Source of the DNA: Sporopachydermia quercuum | Lineage: Eukaryota; Ascomycota; Sporopachydermiomycetes; Sporopachydermiales; Sporopachydermiaceae | Length of the DNA: 64,000 bases | Assembly: GCA_001599295.1 (NCBI GenBank) | Contig: BCGN01000003.1 | Coordinates: forward strand, 1,527,148 to 1,591,147 | Direction: 5' to 3' | Shown: piece after piece, positions 51,070 through 60,729 of the stretch | Position numbering within the stretch: the stretch's first letter is position 1 | Layout of the letters: the number at the start of each line of letters is the position of its first letter | Program-made: the position numbers and the translations under genes | Notes under the pieces: model-generated | Databases searched by the model: none | What the model was told of the DNA's origin: nothing | What the model saw: the letters and a program-made list of their open reading frames with translations, nothing else

Positions 51070-54000
51070 TCATTTGAAGCCGCCGACTTTCCGCTTTCTA
51101 GCTTTACTCTTTACCTTAGTTCCTCTTTGAGACAATGACATTTGAGACGCTGGTTGCTGTTGACTGAACTGCGACTGAGACTGGGACCTAGAAAATGCCT
51201 GCGAATCAGATTGATATGCTAAATCAGTATGAACGGTCATCTGCGAATTGGAAAGCGAGTTGATATCGCCACCATCAAATGAGGAATCAGGTAATTGTGT
51301 AAAAGATGCATCGGCACTAGGCTGAGACGATGCTGGCCATTGATGTGACGTCCTATCTGGTTGTGACTGTGATAGTCCAATTGTAGGTAAATCAGGTTGC
51401 GAAAGGGTTGTTTCAAGCTTTTTTTGTAGTTCCTCCCGTTTCCTTCTCTCTCTCTTCGACATCTTTTTCTCTTTCTTCCCATGCCATATCTTTAATACTT
51501 CAATGGACACTTCGTCCAATGACAAACTAGCAACAACTTTTTCTAGCTGATCAATCACAGGATTATCATTGTTTTCACCTTTCTTACTATGTGATTTCTT
51601 CTTACTTTTCGTCTCCTCGCTATGATACTTTTGGCTTTGGCTTTGGCTTTCAGTGATTTGACTTTCAGTGATTTGACTTTCAGTGATTTGACTTTCATTT
51701 GCTTCAGTTTCATCAGTTTCATCAGTTTCTATTGGCTGCACACCTCTAGACAGATCTTTAGTAGAATAGAATCTATGACAACCCAACACCAAGTCAAGGA
51801 TTGCTGAATTGCATACAAATCTGGTTAATCTCCTTCTCATTTCTTTGTACCTCTCGAGCCCATCACTAGAACTATCTTCTGTGGTAGCAGTAGCAGTAGT
51901 CCCTAAGCCTTTGATGAAAATAGGTATTATAGCTGTCACAGCATGTTCTATAGTTGATTCAATGTTCACTGGAATACCAAACAACCTTCCGGGGATAAAA
52001 GATTTCTCTAAATCAAGAAACCGTATTTGATGTTGAGAAAAGAACTCAAAAAACTGAGTAAGCATTGAATCTACTTCACTGGTATCGTGAAATTGGGGTC
52101 GATAACTTGTTAGTTCTCCTAGAATACCAATTTTCGGGACAGATGAGAGTGTGAGGTTTCTAGGAATGGATTTTTTGCTTAGCTTCTGAGCTGGTTTATG
52201 GGTGGGTTTCTTATTGGACTTGCTGTTGACATCTTCAGTAGATTCGTTGGTAAGTTCCTCAAGATCTATATCATCATTATTATTATTGTTTANTATATCT
52301 ACATTTGCTTCTTGGTGATTCTCCTCGGTATTCTCCGGTTCACTGTTCTTCTCCTTATTCTTTTCCTGAAAAACCGCCTGACTAAGCTGAAACGCAAGGT
52401 TCTGGATGTTGCTGATCTCCTCGTCATCATTGACGCCATCAGACATATCTATCATACCCATAATCAGCCGGAAAAATTTCTGATAATGCCCCATAGCTTC
52501 TAACGAGATTTTATACTTGTAGATTTCCCTTTTACCATAGTTCAACAGTTCCATGTCTTGGAGCATAACTCGAGTACGGACCGGCTCTTTATCTTTCAAA
52601 GCCAAAGGTCTTCCATTGTTTTTACTCTGTAATGCCAGTAAAGTACTGAACAAGTCAAATCTGTCAAGGAGTGTAAATCTGCTGATTATGCCATTGCGCT
52701 GAGTGAAAATGCAAGTTTGCACGTTGATGTTCATATTCAGATGTGTAAAATTAGGTATATCGTAAGGCCTATGAATAATTTTTGGTACTCCGTCGATAAT
52801 ACCAAATGAATATACTATAGCCAGAGAGGTCAGGTTGCTTTGCACGGCTATTGAAACAAATCTTGATGCAGAATGACCGTTTTCACTGGGAAAGATTGTC
52901 ATATATAACGAAGGATCTTCAGAGTCAAGAAAATGCTTCCAGCTAATGATTTGCTCTATTAATGGTTTACCTTCAGATGTGGTAAAGTAGGTAAACCAGG
53001 TCAGATACTTTGACGTTAGTATGAAGTAATCATTGGCATTTCCAGGAGAAGTAGTGATATCCTTTATTTCTATTTTATCGTTTTCAAGAAGCACATCGCT
53101 TAAATCAAACAGCAAGCTTTTTCTATCGTTCTGAGAATCTGGGCTTCTTTCTGCTAGGTTTAGCTCTAATATACATTTCCGTGACAATAGTAGTATCCTA
53201 TCATTTTCAGGACTCCAAATACATTTTTTGAATCCCGAAATGCTGTTTTGTCCAGCGAAATACCCATTGCCAATTTCTACTATCTCTACCTTCAGTGTGC
53301 TGGACTTTTTCTTATAGTAATCCAAAACATAAAGCTTCCAGTTGCCATCAATGTCAATAACAAAAATATGTTCTAAGGTACCAGGATTATAAGCTAAATA
53401 ACTTAGTTGATTCAAACCGGAAGTATTAGCAGCTGCCAGTAGCTTCAAGGTGATCGAAGGTGACTTTCTATCGCTGGAGTCAATAATCAAGTGGAATATC
53501 AAGAACGAAGATATTGTTCTTACTACTAGCTTGTTCTGTTTGAATAATGGTTTTTCCACAGAATGTTTTGGTTTTGAAGAATACTCCAGAAACACTAATT
53601 GCTGAATTCTGAAGCCAAGATCAATAGATTCAAGATTTCTAATATGAGGGTACTGGACAGTATGGGTGCTGCTGTCTTGGTCAGTATTATCCTCGAGGCT
53701 AATGGTAGTATCAACATCAGTTCTACCAGTTTCACTAGCATCGCCTTTCTGCTTCTGCTGCAGCTTCTCTAGTTTATAAACTACAGGGGAAACATTCAAT
53801 ACGGTGCCGAATTTCCCAGAGGCAAAAGCTATTATTTCAATTCCATCTATAGTTATAGCCGTTAACAATCTTCCGATACTGGCATCATAGCTATCATCCA
53901 TAGAATTGAACTTTCTTGATTCCTGCTGTAGCTTTGATACAACATTATGATCAACAGTGAAAGATTCCTGCTGTAGCAGCACATTCAAATCCTCATTTTC

Positions 54001-54285
54001 AATTACTATATCTTGTTCATTTGCATCATGAACTAGCTGTATGAACACTTCATTCTCGTTATCATTCAGTCTACCTGATTTCCCTAGCTCCTCGCTGGGT
54101 AGAATAAGCTGTCTGGTTGAGAATTCAATCTCTTTATACTTTTTGATATTTTTCCTTGAGCAGTTCGGGCTGTAGTGCTTTGGAAATATAAATGGATGAT
54201 CAGGAAATGAGTTAGGTAAATAGGCTAGTTGACCATCTAGACCATAAGACAATGGGAGATAACCCTTCGTCTCGTTGAACCACAT
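51070..54285 (-). CDS. RRN6: RNA polymerase I core factor subunit Rrn6
   Basis: A 1071-residue protein (S. cerevisiae Rrn6 about 894). The first 550 residues look like a beta-propeller, with family blocks such as IIAFASGKFGTVLNVSPVV, CIWSPENDRILLLSRKCILE and ISWKHFLDSEDPSLYMTIF. A helical region follows, then a low-complexity tail rich in Ser-Gln ending KSKARKRKVGGFK, like the basic RGFG end of S. cerevisiae Rrn6. The core factor (Rrn6, Rrn7, Rrn11) binds the rDNA promoter and recruits Pol I with Rrn3. A tandem ITESQ repeat at about residues 865-880 comes from a 15-bp DNA repeat. One N codon. An upstream open frame overlaps the start (see 54237-54422). Sequence identity across this family is low, so the call rests on layout and several short blocks; I think it is right. 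Confidence 0.85.
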   Translation of the reverse strand: MWFNETKGYLPLSYGLDGQLAYLPNSFPDHPFIFPKHYSPNCSRKNIKKYKEIEFSTRQLILPSEELGKSGRLNDNENEVFIQLVHDANEQDIVIENEDLNVLLQQESFTVDHNVVSKLQQESRKFNSMDDSYDASIGRLLTAITIDGIEIIAFASGKFGTVLNVSPVVYKLEKLQQKQKGDASETGRTDVDTTISLEDNTDQDSSTHTVQYPHIRNLESIDLGFRIQQLVFLEYSSKPKHSVEKPLFKQNKLVVRTISSFLIFHLIIDSSDRKSPSITLKLLAAANTSGLNQLSYLAYNPGTLEHIFVIDIDGNWKLYVLDYYKKKSSTLKVEIVEIGNGYFAGQNSISGFKKCIWSPENDRILLLSRKCILELNLAERSPDSQNDRKSLLFDLSDVLLENDKIEIKDITTSPGNANDYFILTSKYLTWFTYFTTSEGKPLIEQIISWKHFLDSEDPSLYMTIFPSENGHSASRFVSIAVQSNLTSLAIVYSFGIIDGVPKIIHRPYDIPNFTHLNMNINVQTCIFTQRNGIISRFTLLDRFDLFSTLLALQSKNNGRPLALKDKEPVRTRVMLQDMELLNYGKREIYKYKISLEAMGHYQKFFRLIMGMIDMSDGVNDDEEISNIQNLAFQLSQAVFQEKNKEKNSEPENTEENHQEANVDIXNNNNNDDIDLEELTNESTEDVNSKSNKKPTHKPAQKLSKKSIPRNLTLSSVPKIGILGELTSYRPQFHDTSEVDSMLTQFFEFFSQHQIRFLDLEKSFIPGRLFGIPVNIESTIEHAVTAIIPIFIKGLGTTATATTEDSSSDGLERYKEMRRRLTRFVCNSAILDLVLGCHRFYSTKDLSRGVQPIETDETDETEANESQITESQITESQITESQSQSQKYHSEETKSKKKSHSKKGENNDNPVIDQLEKVVASLSLDEVSIEVLKIWHGKKEKKMSKRERRKREELQKKLETTLSQPDLPTIGLSQSQPDRTSHQWPASSQPSADASFTQLPDSSFDGGDINSLSNSQMTVHTDLAYQSDSQAFSRSQSQSQFSQQQPASQMSLSQRGTKVKSKARKRKVGGFK
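51646..51690. repeat. Three tandem 15-bp copies inside RRN6 (ITESQ repeat)
   Basis: Three copies of a 15-base unit (a/gCTTTCAGTGATTTG) encode repeated ITESQ on the minus strand in the acidic linker of Rrn6. Adjacent CTTTGG and TTTCATCAG repeats give SQSQ and TDETDE. The unit is a multiple of three, so copy number can vary without breaking the frame. Confidence 0.9.
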
Positions 54286-54422
54286 GGAGTGCTTGTGAGT
54301 GTATGGAGGTGATTATTCCATGTCAATTGGTATAAATCCCCAGGTTTCCACAAGCTTATGACCACTTTCAAAGTCCCTTGTGCGTATTTTCGATTAATTT
54401 GTTGAGTTGTATTCTCTGACAT
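54237..54422 (-). CDS. Upstream open frame overlapping the RRN6 start codon
   Basis: A 61-codon frame with a true ATG (MSENTTQQINRKYAQGTLKV and on) that begins 137 bases before the RRN6 ATG and ends about 49 bases inside RRN6 in another frame. If the RRN6 mRNA starts further upstream, ribosomes that begin here would miss the RRN6 start, so it could lower RRN6 translation. It has no domain. It may have no function if transcription begins downstream of it. Confidence 0.3.
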   Translation of the reverse strand: MSENTTQQINRKYAQGTLKVVISLWKPGDLYQLTWNNHLHTLTSTPCGSTRRRVISHCLMV

Positions 54423-54996
54423 TCATTATTTAGCAATAGCTAATATCAACACTTCTTCCATATATGAGGCAGATGACCAGAATGCAATAACTGCTTCAGA
54501 AGCAACATTAAACACAATAATAAAGAAATTTTGGTTAATATCAACAGACCGTCCGTGATACTTACTGTAAATGGCAGTTTATTCGGACAACTGGATTGGT
54601 TTCGGATTGCCTCAAATTCATCACGTGTATTTTGTCCTAGTAGCACTCTCGGAATTTCAATCCGTATTAGGGAGTTTTTTGCAGGTAAATTCTTATGTCC
54701 CAAATCAGATTCTGTAGTTATTGCCTGAGGGTTCTACTCGCGTTCAATAGCTAAAAGATTCACCATATAAAGAAGGTTCTGAGGACAGTTTCGCGTCTCG
54801 TTGTAGCGACGATAAGCAATGATTGTTGTGTATGATGTAGTTTATTGGTTATCAAATAGACAATTATGGTTGTTTTGTTAGATAATTCGTCGTAAGTGAT
54901 ATTGATTTTGCGCGTTACATGATATGCTCTTATTGGATATTGTCTTATTAGAAGTTTACTCGTCTTATTCAATAGCAACCGCGCAACACTTTCACG
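54286..54996. other. Divergent region between RRN6 and NSE3 with an exon-like segment
   Basis: About 710 bases. A minus-strand segment at 54566-54724 (53 codons, phase 0 at both ends) is flanked by a CTCAG acceptor and a GTAAGT donor and reads AITTESDLGHKNLPAKNSLI, then LLGQNTRDEFEAIR. I could not find convincing neighbouring exons or an ATG; it may be an exon of an unrecognised small spliced gene. Confidence 0.35.
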
Positions 54997-55980
54997 ATGC
55001 ACAGCTCAGACTCAGATCAATCAGATGATGAAAGAACTGCTAGCAGCAACGAAACCTCAGAGCAAGACAATGAAGAATCATCTAGGCAAAAAAGAATCGT
55101 CCAAAAGTTCATAAGATGTGTTCTATCACTTGAAGTTAACCGATCAAGTATCTCACGGGCTACATTAGTAAAGCATGTATGGACAGAGATGAATGAATCT
55201 TTAAGGACGTTTAAATTTCAACAGATCTTTAGCGATGCTCAAAAACAGTTAGAAAACGTGTTTGGGCTCAGGCTTGAGCCTTTGCCAAAAAAGGCTGCAA
55301 ATACATTTGAGGCTAAACGTAAAGCAGTTCAAAAAGGTGAAATAGATGGTGAAACTGGCAAAGGAAGCACTGGTAGCTATGTCTTGATCAATGTGCTTCC
55401 TGATCAATTTAAACAGGCAATGTACCCTCGATTGTTGGAAAGAAATCATAAGAGAATGATTGATAATGCTGCAGAGACAGAACCACGAAATACGTTTAAA
55501 CGAAGGAAAGGTGATGCTTTTAGTAACCGTGATCTTGTACTGTCCGGGTTTGTATTGGTAGTGGTTTCACTGATAATAGTGAACTCCAATCAAGCAACAG
55601 AATTAGAAATCAGAAAATGGCTCACAAGAATTTATTGTTCAGGTGATCATCGTGGGCCTCATCATGTGGAGAATGCAGTTCTAGAGAAAACTTTGGGCAT
55701 GAATACAGTAGATTTACTGAAGCTGATTGAAAGGCAAGGATATGTTCAGAAAAGTGTTGAAAAGTCTGATGATCCTCAGGTCGGCGAGATAATCAGTTAT
55801 ACTATTGGACAAAGGGCTAAAGTGGAATTCAATACTGACGCTGTGTTGAGTTGGCTGAGAAGAATATATGGGCCAATGTGGAGTGAAGTTGAGACTAAAG
55901 CTGTTCATACTGTCAATGAAACGTTCCAAAAGACTGAAGAACCTGATGATGAAACCGAAGACGTAGAAGGTCGAGTTTAG
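54997..55980 (+). CDS. NSE3: Smc5-Smc6 complex MAGE subunit Nse3
   Basis: A 327-residue protein (S. cerevisiae Nse3 about 303). After an acidic N-terminus (SSDSDQSDDERTASSNE) the MAGE homology domain spans about 30-300 and has paired winged helices: FIRCVLSLEVNRSSISRATL, FSDAQKQLENVFGLRLEPLP, GSYVLINVLPDQF, LVLSGFVLVVVSLIIVNSNQ and ELEIRKWLTRIY, ending with a DAVLSWLRRIYGPMW helix. In the Smc5/6 complex Nse3 joins Nse1 (RING) and the kleisin Nse4, and binds double-stranded DNA; the complex is essential for repair and chromosome segregation. Yeasts have a single MAGE gene, so orthology is straightforward. The gene is a single exon, divergent from RRN6 and convergent with NCP1 (about 380 bases between stops). 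Confidence 0.92.
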   Translation: MHSSDSDQSDDERTASSNETSEQDNEESSRQKRIVQKFIRCVLSLEVNRSSISRATLVKHVWTEMNESLRTFKFQQIFSDAQKQLENVFGLRLEPLPKKAANTFEAKRKAVQKGEIDGETGKGSTGSYVLINVLPDQFKQAMYPRLLERNHKRMIDNAAETEPRNTFKRRKGDAFSNRDLVLSGFVLVVVSLIIVNSNQATELEIRKWLTRIYCSGDHRGPHHVENAVLEKTLGMNTVDLLKLIERQGYVQKSVEKSDDPQVGEIISYTIGQRAKVEFNTDAVLSWLRRIYGPMWSEVETKAVHTVNETFQKTEEPDDETEDVEGRV

Positions 55981-56361
55981 ATGTGTCACCATATTCTGTA
56001 TTATGTATCATAAATTGAATTATATAGAACAAAGGTCATTAGCCGTAATGTACGCATGTTAATACTGAAAACATTTTCTACTGTTAAAGTTGTAATGACT
56101 AGAATGTCACTTGCAATATTCGGAATTGCGTCTACAACCTTCCAATCATTTTCAATCAGCAATAACTGCTTTTTTTCAATGTTTTATTACCAGAATTAAT
56201 TAATTAATGTGTAGTTGTTACTATGTGCCTGTCTTGTTTATATACTCATCTATCACCATTTTTGTAGAGCAGCCTTCACATTATATGCAACATTCATGAT
56301 CTTCCCTATTATCTAATAAAATATCACTTCCTCTCTTTATATAAGCTACCAGCTACCTTCT
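55981..56361. other. Convergent intergenic region between NSE3 and NCP1
   Basis: About 380 bases between two stops; A+T-rich, includes a TTAATTAATTAA-like run near 56195. Nothing else seen. Confidence 0.5.
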
Positions 56362-58527
56362 TCACCAAACATCTTCTTGATAATAATTCTTGGTTTTCAG
56401 AGATCTGACAAACTCATGAGCTTTCTCCTCAGAACAGTTCTTGGTCTCAGCAACGATAGTAGCTAATGAATTGGAGACATCTCTGGCCATTCTGCTCGCA
56501 TCACCACATACATAGAAATAACCGTCATTGGATAAGATCAAATCGCCAATAAGCTTCTTATTTTCTTCTTCGAGCATTTTATCTTGGACATATACTTTCT
56601 TATCACCAACTCTTGAAAAAGCAGTAATAAATGTAAACTTGTCCCCAAGAATCTTCTTATAATCTTCCCATTCTTTAGAATAAAGGAAATCTGATACAGG
56701 GTCTCTGCAACCAAAGAACAAAACAATTCGGCCAATGTCAATGCCTTGTTCAACTTGACAGCACTTCTCACGAACAAAAGCTCTGAAAGGCGCTACACCA
56801 GTACCAGGACCAACCATAACAACAGGCTTCTTTGGATTACGGGGCAACTTGAAAGTAGATCTTCTAATATGAACGGGCAATTTGTAAGTATTATCGCCAT
56901 TGGAGAAATAGTCTCTAGGACCTGATAAGTCATAAACAATTGAAGGGTCAGTTGGGCTACTATGAGTTTCATTATGGATGTTGAGTAAAAGATTAGTAGT
57001 AACTCCTTTAAAGGTATAGTTATCAGATGCAAATTCAGAGGATTCAACAACAGCTGTAACGTGAATAGTATCCTTCTCCTTAGCTGATGAAGAAGAAATT
57101 GAGTAATATCTTGGTTGTAAATGAGCAATGTATTCAACTAAGAAGTTGAAAGGAACCTTTGTCCATTGTACGCCATCTGAGATCTTTGATAGAGCTTCAG
57201 TTAAGTTGTACAGCTTTGAAACAATTGCTTCCTGGAACTTGTCCTTGTCACCGCCAAGGTTCAAACAGGTTTCTTTAGCTTCAGGAGTTGGGGCAAAAGG
57301 AGCAATTAATAATAAAAACTGTCTAGAAACGGGTCCATTGATTTCGAGGTAGTGTCTTGCGATGGTGTCATAAGTAGTAGGGCTATGAGGCAATTGAGAA
57401 TTGCCAGTAGAATCCTTGGATTTCAATTGAATAATAGTATCCTTTTCGTCAAGTAGACCAAATATTGATAAAAACTTTTCAACATGATCGTTTGAATTGG
57501 AAGGCCAAACAGCAATATGATCACCAGTACTATATTTGATTTTATCACCGCCTGTTTCAAATTCAACGTGGACACAGTGTCTGGTTTCATCGTTGAACAA
57601 TTCTTCAGTCTTAACGATAGTAGCCAAGTAAGGATTAGTATGATCAAAAGGACCATTTGACTCACCATTACCAGCTTTAAGGTACTTTTCGTTTGGTTCC
57701 CCATAATAAACAGTGTTAGCATCAACAGATTCAGTATCAAGCTTAACAATATCAATACTTGGTTCGTATTCAACCTCTTTTTCAGTCAAATTGAGCTTTT
57801 CCTTGATTGCAGAGAAAACTTCATCTTTCCATGAAAGATAATCTTCGTCCATGGTTCCAGTACCATCATCACCTTCACCATAGCTACCAATTCTTTGAGC
57901 ACCAAGCTTTGAGAGAAATTCATCAGTTTTCCTTCCCATGGCATTATAGAACTCATAAGTAGAATTTCCTAAGCCAAAAACAACATAATTCAACTTGCTT
58001 AAAGGCAGGTTATCTTCAGAATAATCAGCAAAAGTCTCGCCATTCTTGAACGTAAGATCATCAATATTAGAGAATAGTTCATAGAAACCCATGGCATTGT
58101 CAGTTGGTTCACCTTCTCCGTAAGTAGCCATAATAAATGCCAAGATCTTATCAGATCCATCAAATTCGTTTAGATTATCATAATCAAAATCATCCAAATC
58201 AGCAATCATAGAATTTAATCCAAGTCTTTGAGATGCTTCTTTAGAGAATCTTGAAGCATACTCTTCAGCTGTACCAGTTTGAGATCCATAGAATACAATC
58301 ATATCCTTACCGGCTGATTCAAATTTAGAAACGATGCTCCTTTCATCTTCATCACCCCCTGACGAAGTGGCGGCTTCGTTTTTGTCCTTAGCTTTGCCCC
58401 ATAATGTTCCCTTGGTGAAATATAAAAGGGTTGTCAAAAGGATAATAGCTAAAATGGTCAAATCAGCTGAATCCAGTTCCGATGATTTGGTCTCACTTAA
58501 AGGAGGTTCCTCTATAATTTCTGGCAT
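56362..58527 (-). CDS. NCP1: NADPH-cytochrome P450 reductase
   Basis: A 721-residue protein from the ATG at 58527; the frame stays open a few codons upstream but only with TTG. A single N-terminal membrane anchor (LTILAIILLTTLLYF, about 23-37) holds it in the ER. The flavodoxin domain begins VFYGSQTGTAEEYA (78-91), with YGEGEPTDNAM and FGLGNSTYEFYN. The FAD/NADPH part has RYYSISSSS, VGPGTGVAPFRAF, FFGCRDP and YVCGDASRMA, ending in the aromatic YYQEDVW that stacks on FAD. It supplies electrons to ER P450s such as Erg11 and Erg5, and to squalene epoxidase, in ergosterol synthesis. S. cerevisiae Ncp1 has about 691 residues. An ACGCGT hexamer lies at 58605-58610 in its promoter. The identity is beyond doubt. 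Confidence 0.97.
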   Translation of the reverse strand: MPEIIEEPPLSETKSSELDSADLTILAIILLTTLLYFTKGTLWGKAKDKNEAATSSGGDEDERSIVSKFESAGKDMIVFYGSQTGTAEEYASRFSKEASQRLGLNSMIADLDDFDYDNLNEFDGSDKILAFIMATYGEGEPTDNAMGFYELFSNIDDLTFKNGETFADYSEDNLPLSKLNYVVFGLGNSTYEFYNAMGRKTDEFLSKLGAQRIGSYGEGDDGTGTMDEDYLSWKDEVFSAIKEKLNLTEKEVEYEPSIDIVKLDTESVDANTVYYGEPNEKYLKAGNGESNGPFDHTNPYLATIVKTEELFNDETRHCVHVEFETGGDKIKYSTGDHIAVWPSNSNDHVEKFLSIFGLLDEKDTIIQLKSKDSTGNSQLPHSPTTYDTIARHYLEINGPVSRQFLLLIAPFAPTPEAKETCLNLGGDKDKFQEAIVSKLYNLTEALSKISDGVQWTKVPFNFLVEYIAHLQPRYYSISSSSAKEKDTIHVTAVVESSEFASDNYTFKGVTTNLLLNIHNETHSSPTDPSIVYDLSGPRDYFSNGDNTYKLPVHIRRSTFKLPRNPKKPVVMVGPGTGVAPFRAFVREKCCQVEQGIDIGRIVLFFGCRDPVSDFLYSKEWEDYKKILGDKFTFITAFSRVGDKKVYVQDKMLEEENKKLIGDLILSNDGYFYVCGDASRMARDVSNSLATIVAETKNCSEEKAHEFVRSLKTKNYYQEDVW

Positions 58528-60729
58528 AGTGAATAGGAGCAAAAATGTAGTGAATACCTCCGATTGAATGTTGCTTTTCTTTTTCTTCAGCTCCGACTTA
58601 CCGAACGCGTGATTCGCAGCTGCTTTTCCTGTTCATGTATGTATATAGACAATGCAATACAGAAAAGGATCTGAACAGATGGTGACAACGATGAATACGA
58701 TGATAATATATCAATTAGTATTGCATTAAGTACTAACTAATTGATTTCTCTATATTTCTACAACGTCTATACTAATTGACATACCACAATTGCTCGTTTA
58801 ACAACTATCCAAATATTCCACTAGTTTCTGTCTTTGATGATCTTCCGCTATCATCGGTCGGATCTTGTTGTCATTAAATAAGGAGTTAAGAGCTCGTTCT
58901 CCCACTTTGCATTGACGCGGGGCTTTCGATTCGGGAAGGGGAAAGTTTCACTGTCCGGAATTGTTGTCCGATATTGTCTGTAGATTATCGGCTGGTGTTA
59001 CCCCCAACGTCTTGAATAGGTAAACGACAGGGTGGTAAGAGGGACCAAATGCAAACGTGTTATGGGACAGGAAGGAATTAACTGAAACGGAAAGAGGTGG
59101 AGCAGAAATAATCGAATCAGTGGGTTGAGTAGTGCGAGGACTGGCTGTCAAGGGTTGCTGAAGAAAAGAAGCATAATTTTGGGTCTGAGTTGGGGAAGAT
59201 TTCTGGAACAATGAATTCTGCTTACAATTGAAAGAATTATATAACTCTACTGTTTTCCCAAGTCTTCAATTGATGATTCATCAGAATTATCGTATAGGCA
59301 GTTATATGTCATACAGACGGTAGGAGGAGACCTGATGGCAAATGTAACTGAATTCAGGAAGATTGAATCAGGTAATAAATTCCTTATTGACTTGGCTTGC
59401 CCGTCTTATGTCAATTGACTAAGGTTGGCAGATAAGAAAAAAAGGAATGGAAGATATCATTCCATAGATGATTCAAAATGAATAAGANGGTTTCAAAGGA
59501 AATCAAACCCGTAGAAGATACAACTTGACATTTTTGTTAAAAAAGATCTCCGGCTTTTAGAAATATTCGACATATGGCAGCTTCGCTTCATAATGTCAAT
59601 AAAGCTCAAGCTAATAAAATCGACCCACTATAGTCTGCACAATTATGTCGGACAGGAGATCATGGCATACGATAGTTCCGACATTAGCTTCCAGTTATGA
59701 CTTTTATCATGGTTAGGGTGCGAGAGAAGATAGTAAGAGAAGGAGGGTTTATATTACAAAAACTAATAGATAACATAATTAGAACCGTTGAAATTTGGAG
59801 AATATGCTAACTGCGGGACAATTTAATCCTTGCAGGGATTTACGACTTCTAACTCAATCCTATTATGTGGCTAGCGAAAGCTTATCGGCACTTTTGTTCC
59901 AGACAGACCAATGCATCGGGTAAGGAAAAGGCCTCCACAATGCGTAAAAGAAATGAATCAAGTAANAGAGTTTGTCAAAGGAGTTGACAGTTGATTTTTT
60001 TCATCGGTAAATGCTGTAGTCCAAAAGGCAAAAGGTATGTTAATTTGATGAGTACATTATTATTTTTGCTTGACTTGTTTCTACNTTGATTTTTTGACGG
60101 GAGTAATCTTCACGTATGGTTGCACTTGGTATTGCATATGAAGTGAAAAATACATGACTCTGGTTCACATAAAGAACATAAAGAAAGATTTCTGATACAA
60201 CAAGTAGAAGCAATTTCGCGAACGAGTAAAATTATTTAGAATAAATATAAATAGTATAATATTTATTCAACTACATAGAAGTAGCATAGCATAGTGAATA
60301 TTCTATTTCATTCATGATGAATATGCCATGAAATTACGTTTTAGATATGAATTAGGACCCTGCCAATTTTCCGATGAATCATGTTGCTCATCCGAAGGNA
60401 GTAACGGGTATATGAAAATGAGCAAAAANTCATGTTCGTTAAATACACAATTAATATACACCATTTGAATAATCTAATCGGATGCACATTCCGAGACCTC
60501 TAGGGTAATATCTTGCGGTTCTGTTGAAGATTCCGTCTTTCTATTAGGGTTCATTTTGAAGCAGTGTTTCATACTCACCCTCTGGAAGAGCTGCTCTAGT
60601 AACCTCACCAGAATGGAACCTGGATTTTCTTACGACAAAAATACATGACACTACAAGAGATGATTCACAATTATATATAGTGTTTTAACCTAATTAGACA
60701 ATTCATACATTCAATGGTTATGAAATAAA
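58528..60729. other. Long intergenic region between NCP1 and RPL7
   Basis: About 2.2 kb on the 5' side of NCP1 and 3' side of RPL7 (both minus). It holds a candidate broken or spliced small gene (58948-59312, listed separately) and a coding-like orphan frame at 60544-60690. An inverted repeat ATGTCGGA (59645-59652) and TCCGACAT (59677-59684) lies between them. Six or so N calls are present. No repeats or RNA genes recognised. Confidence 0.45.
58948..59312 (-). pseudogene. Candidate small host gene in two successive frames, unknown
   Basis: A short frame with a true ATG (59247-59312, MTYNCLYDNSDESSIEDLGK) is followed by a longer frame in a different phase, open from about 59260 down to the stop at 58948 (QKSSPTQTQNYASFLQQPLT, later SYHPVVYLFKTLGVTPAD). 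The two overlap at a run of four As. Codon use in the longer frame is gene-like and Pro/Ser/Thr-rich. The change of frame may be a sequencing error in the A run, a real break, or a small intron (a GTAAGC lies nearby). I recognise no family. Confidence 0.3.

Noticed and set aside
51622-52503. Hydrophobic plus-strand frames opposite RRN6
   Set aside because: Antisense shadows of acidic and Ser/Gln-rich coding sequence.
10111-56290. Repeated ATGCAT/GCATATG patches in many intergenic regions
   Set aside because: About twenty such hexamers are expected in 64 kb at this base composition; no consistent spacing or placement.
58634-58832. Plus-strand GTATGT followed by TACTAAC (58731-58737), intron-like
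   Set aside because: The nearest AG is about 95 bases past the branch site, unlike the 8-40 bases of the real introns here, and no coding exon flanks it.
59645-59684. Inverted repeat ATGTCGGA...TCCGACAT with 24-base spacer
   Set aside because: Looks like a zinc-cluster factor site, but an 8-bp repeat at this spacing is not unusual by chance and no target gene is close.
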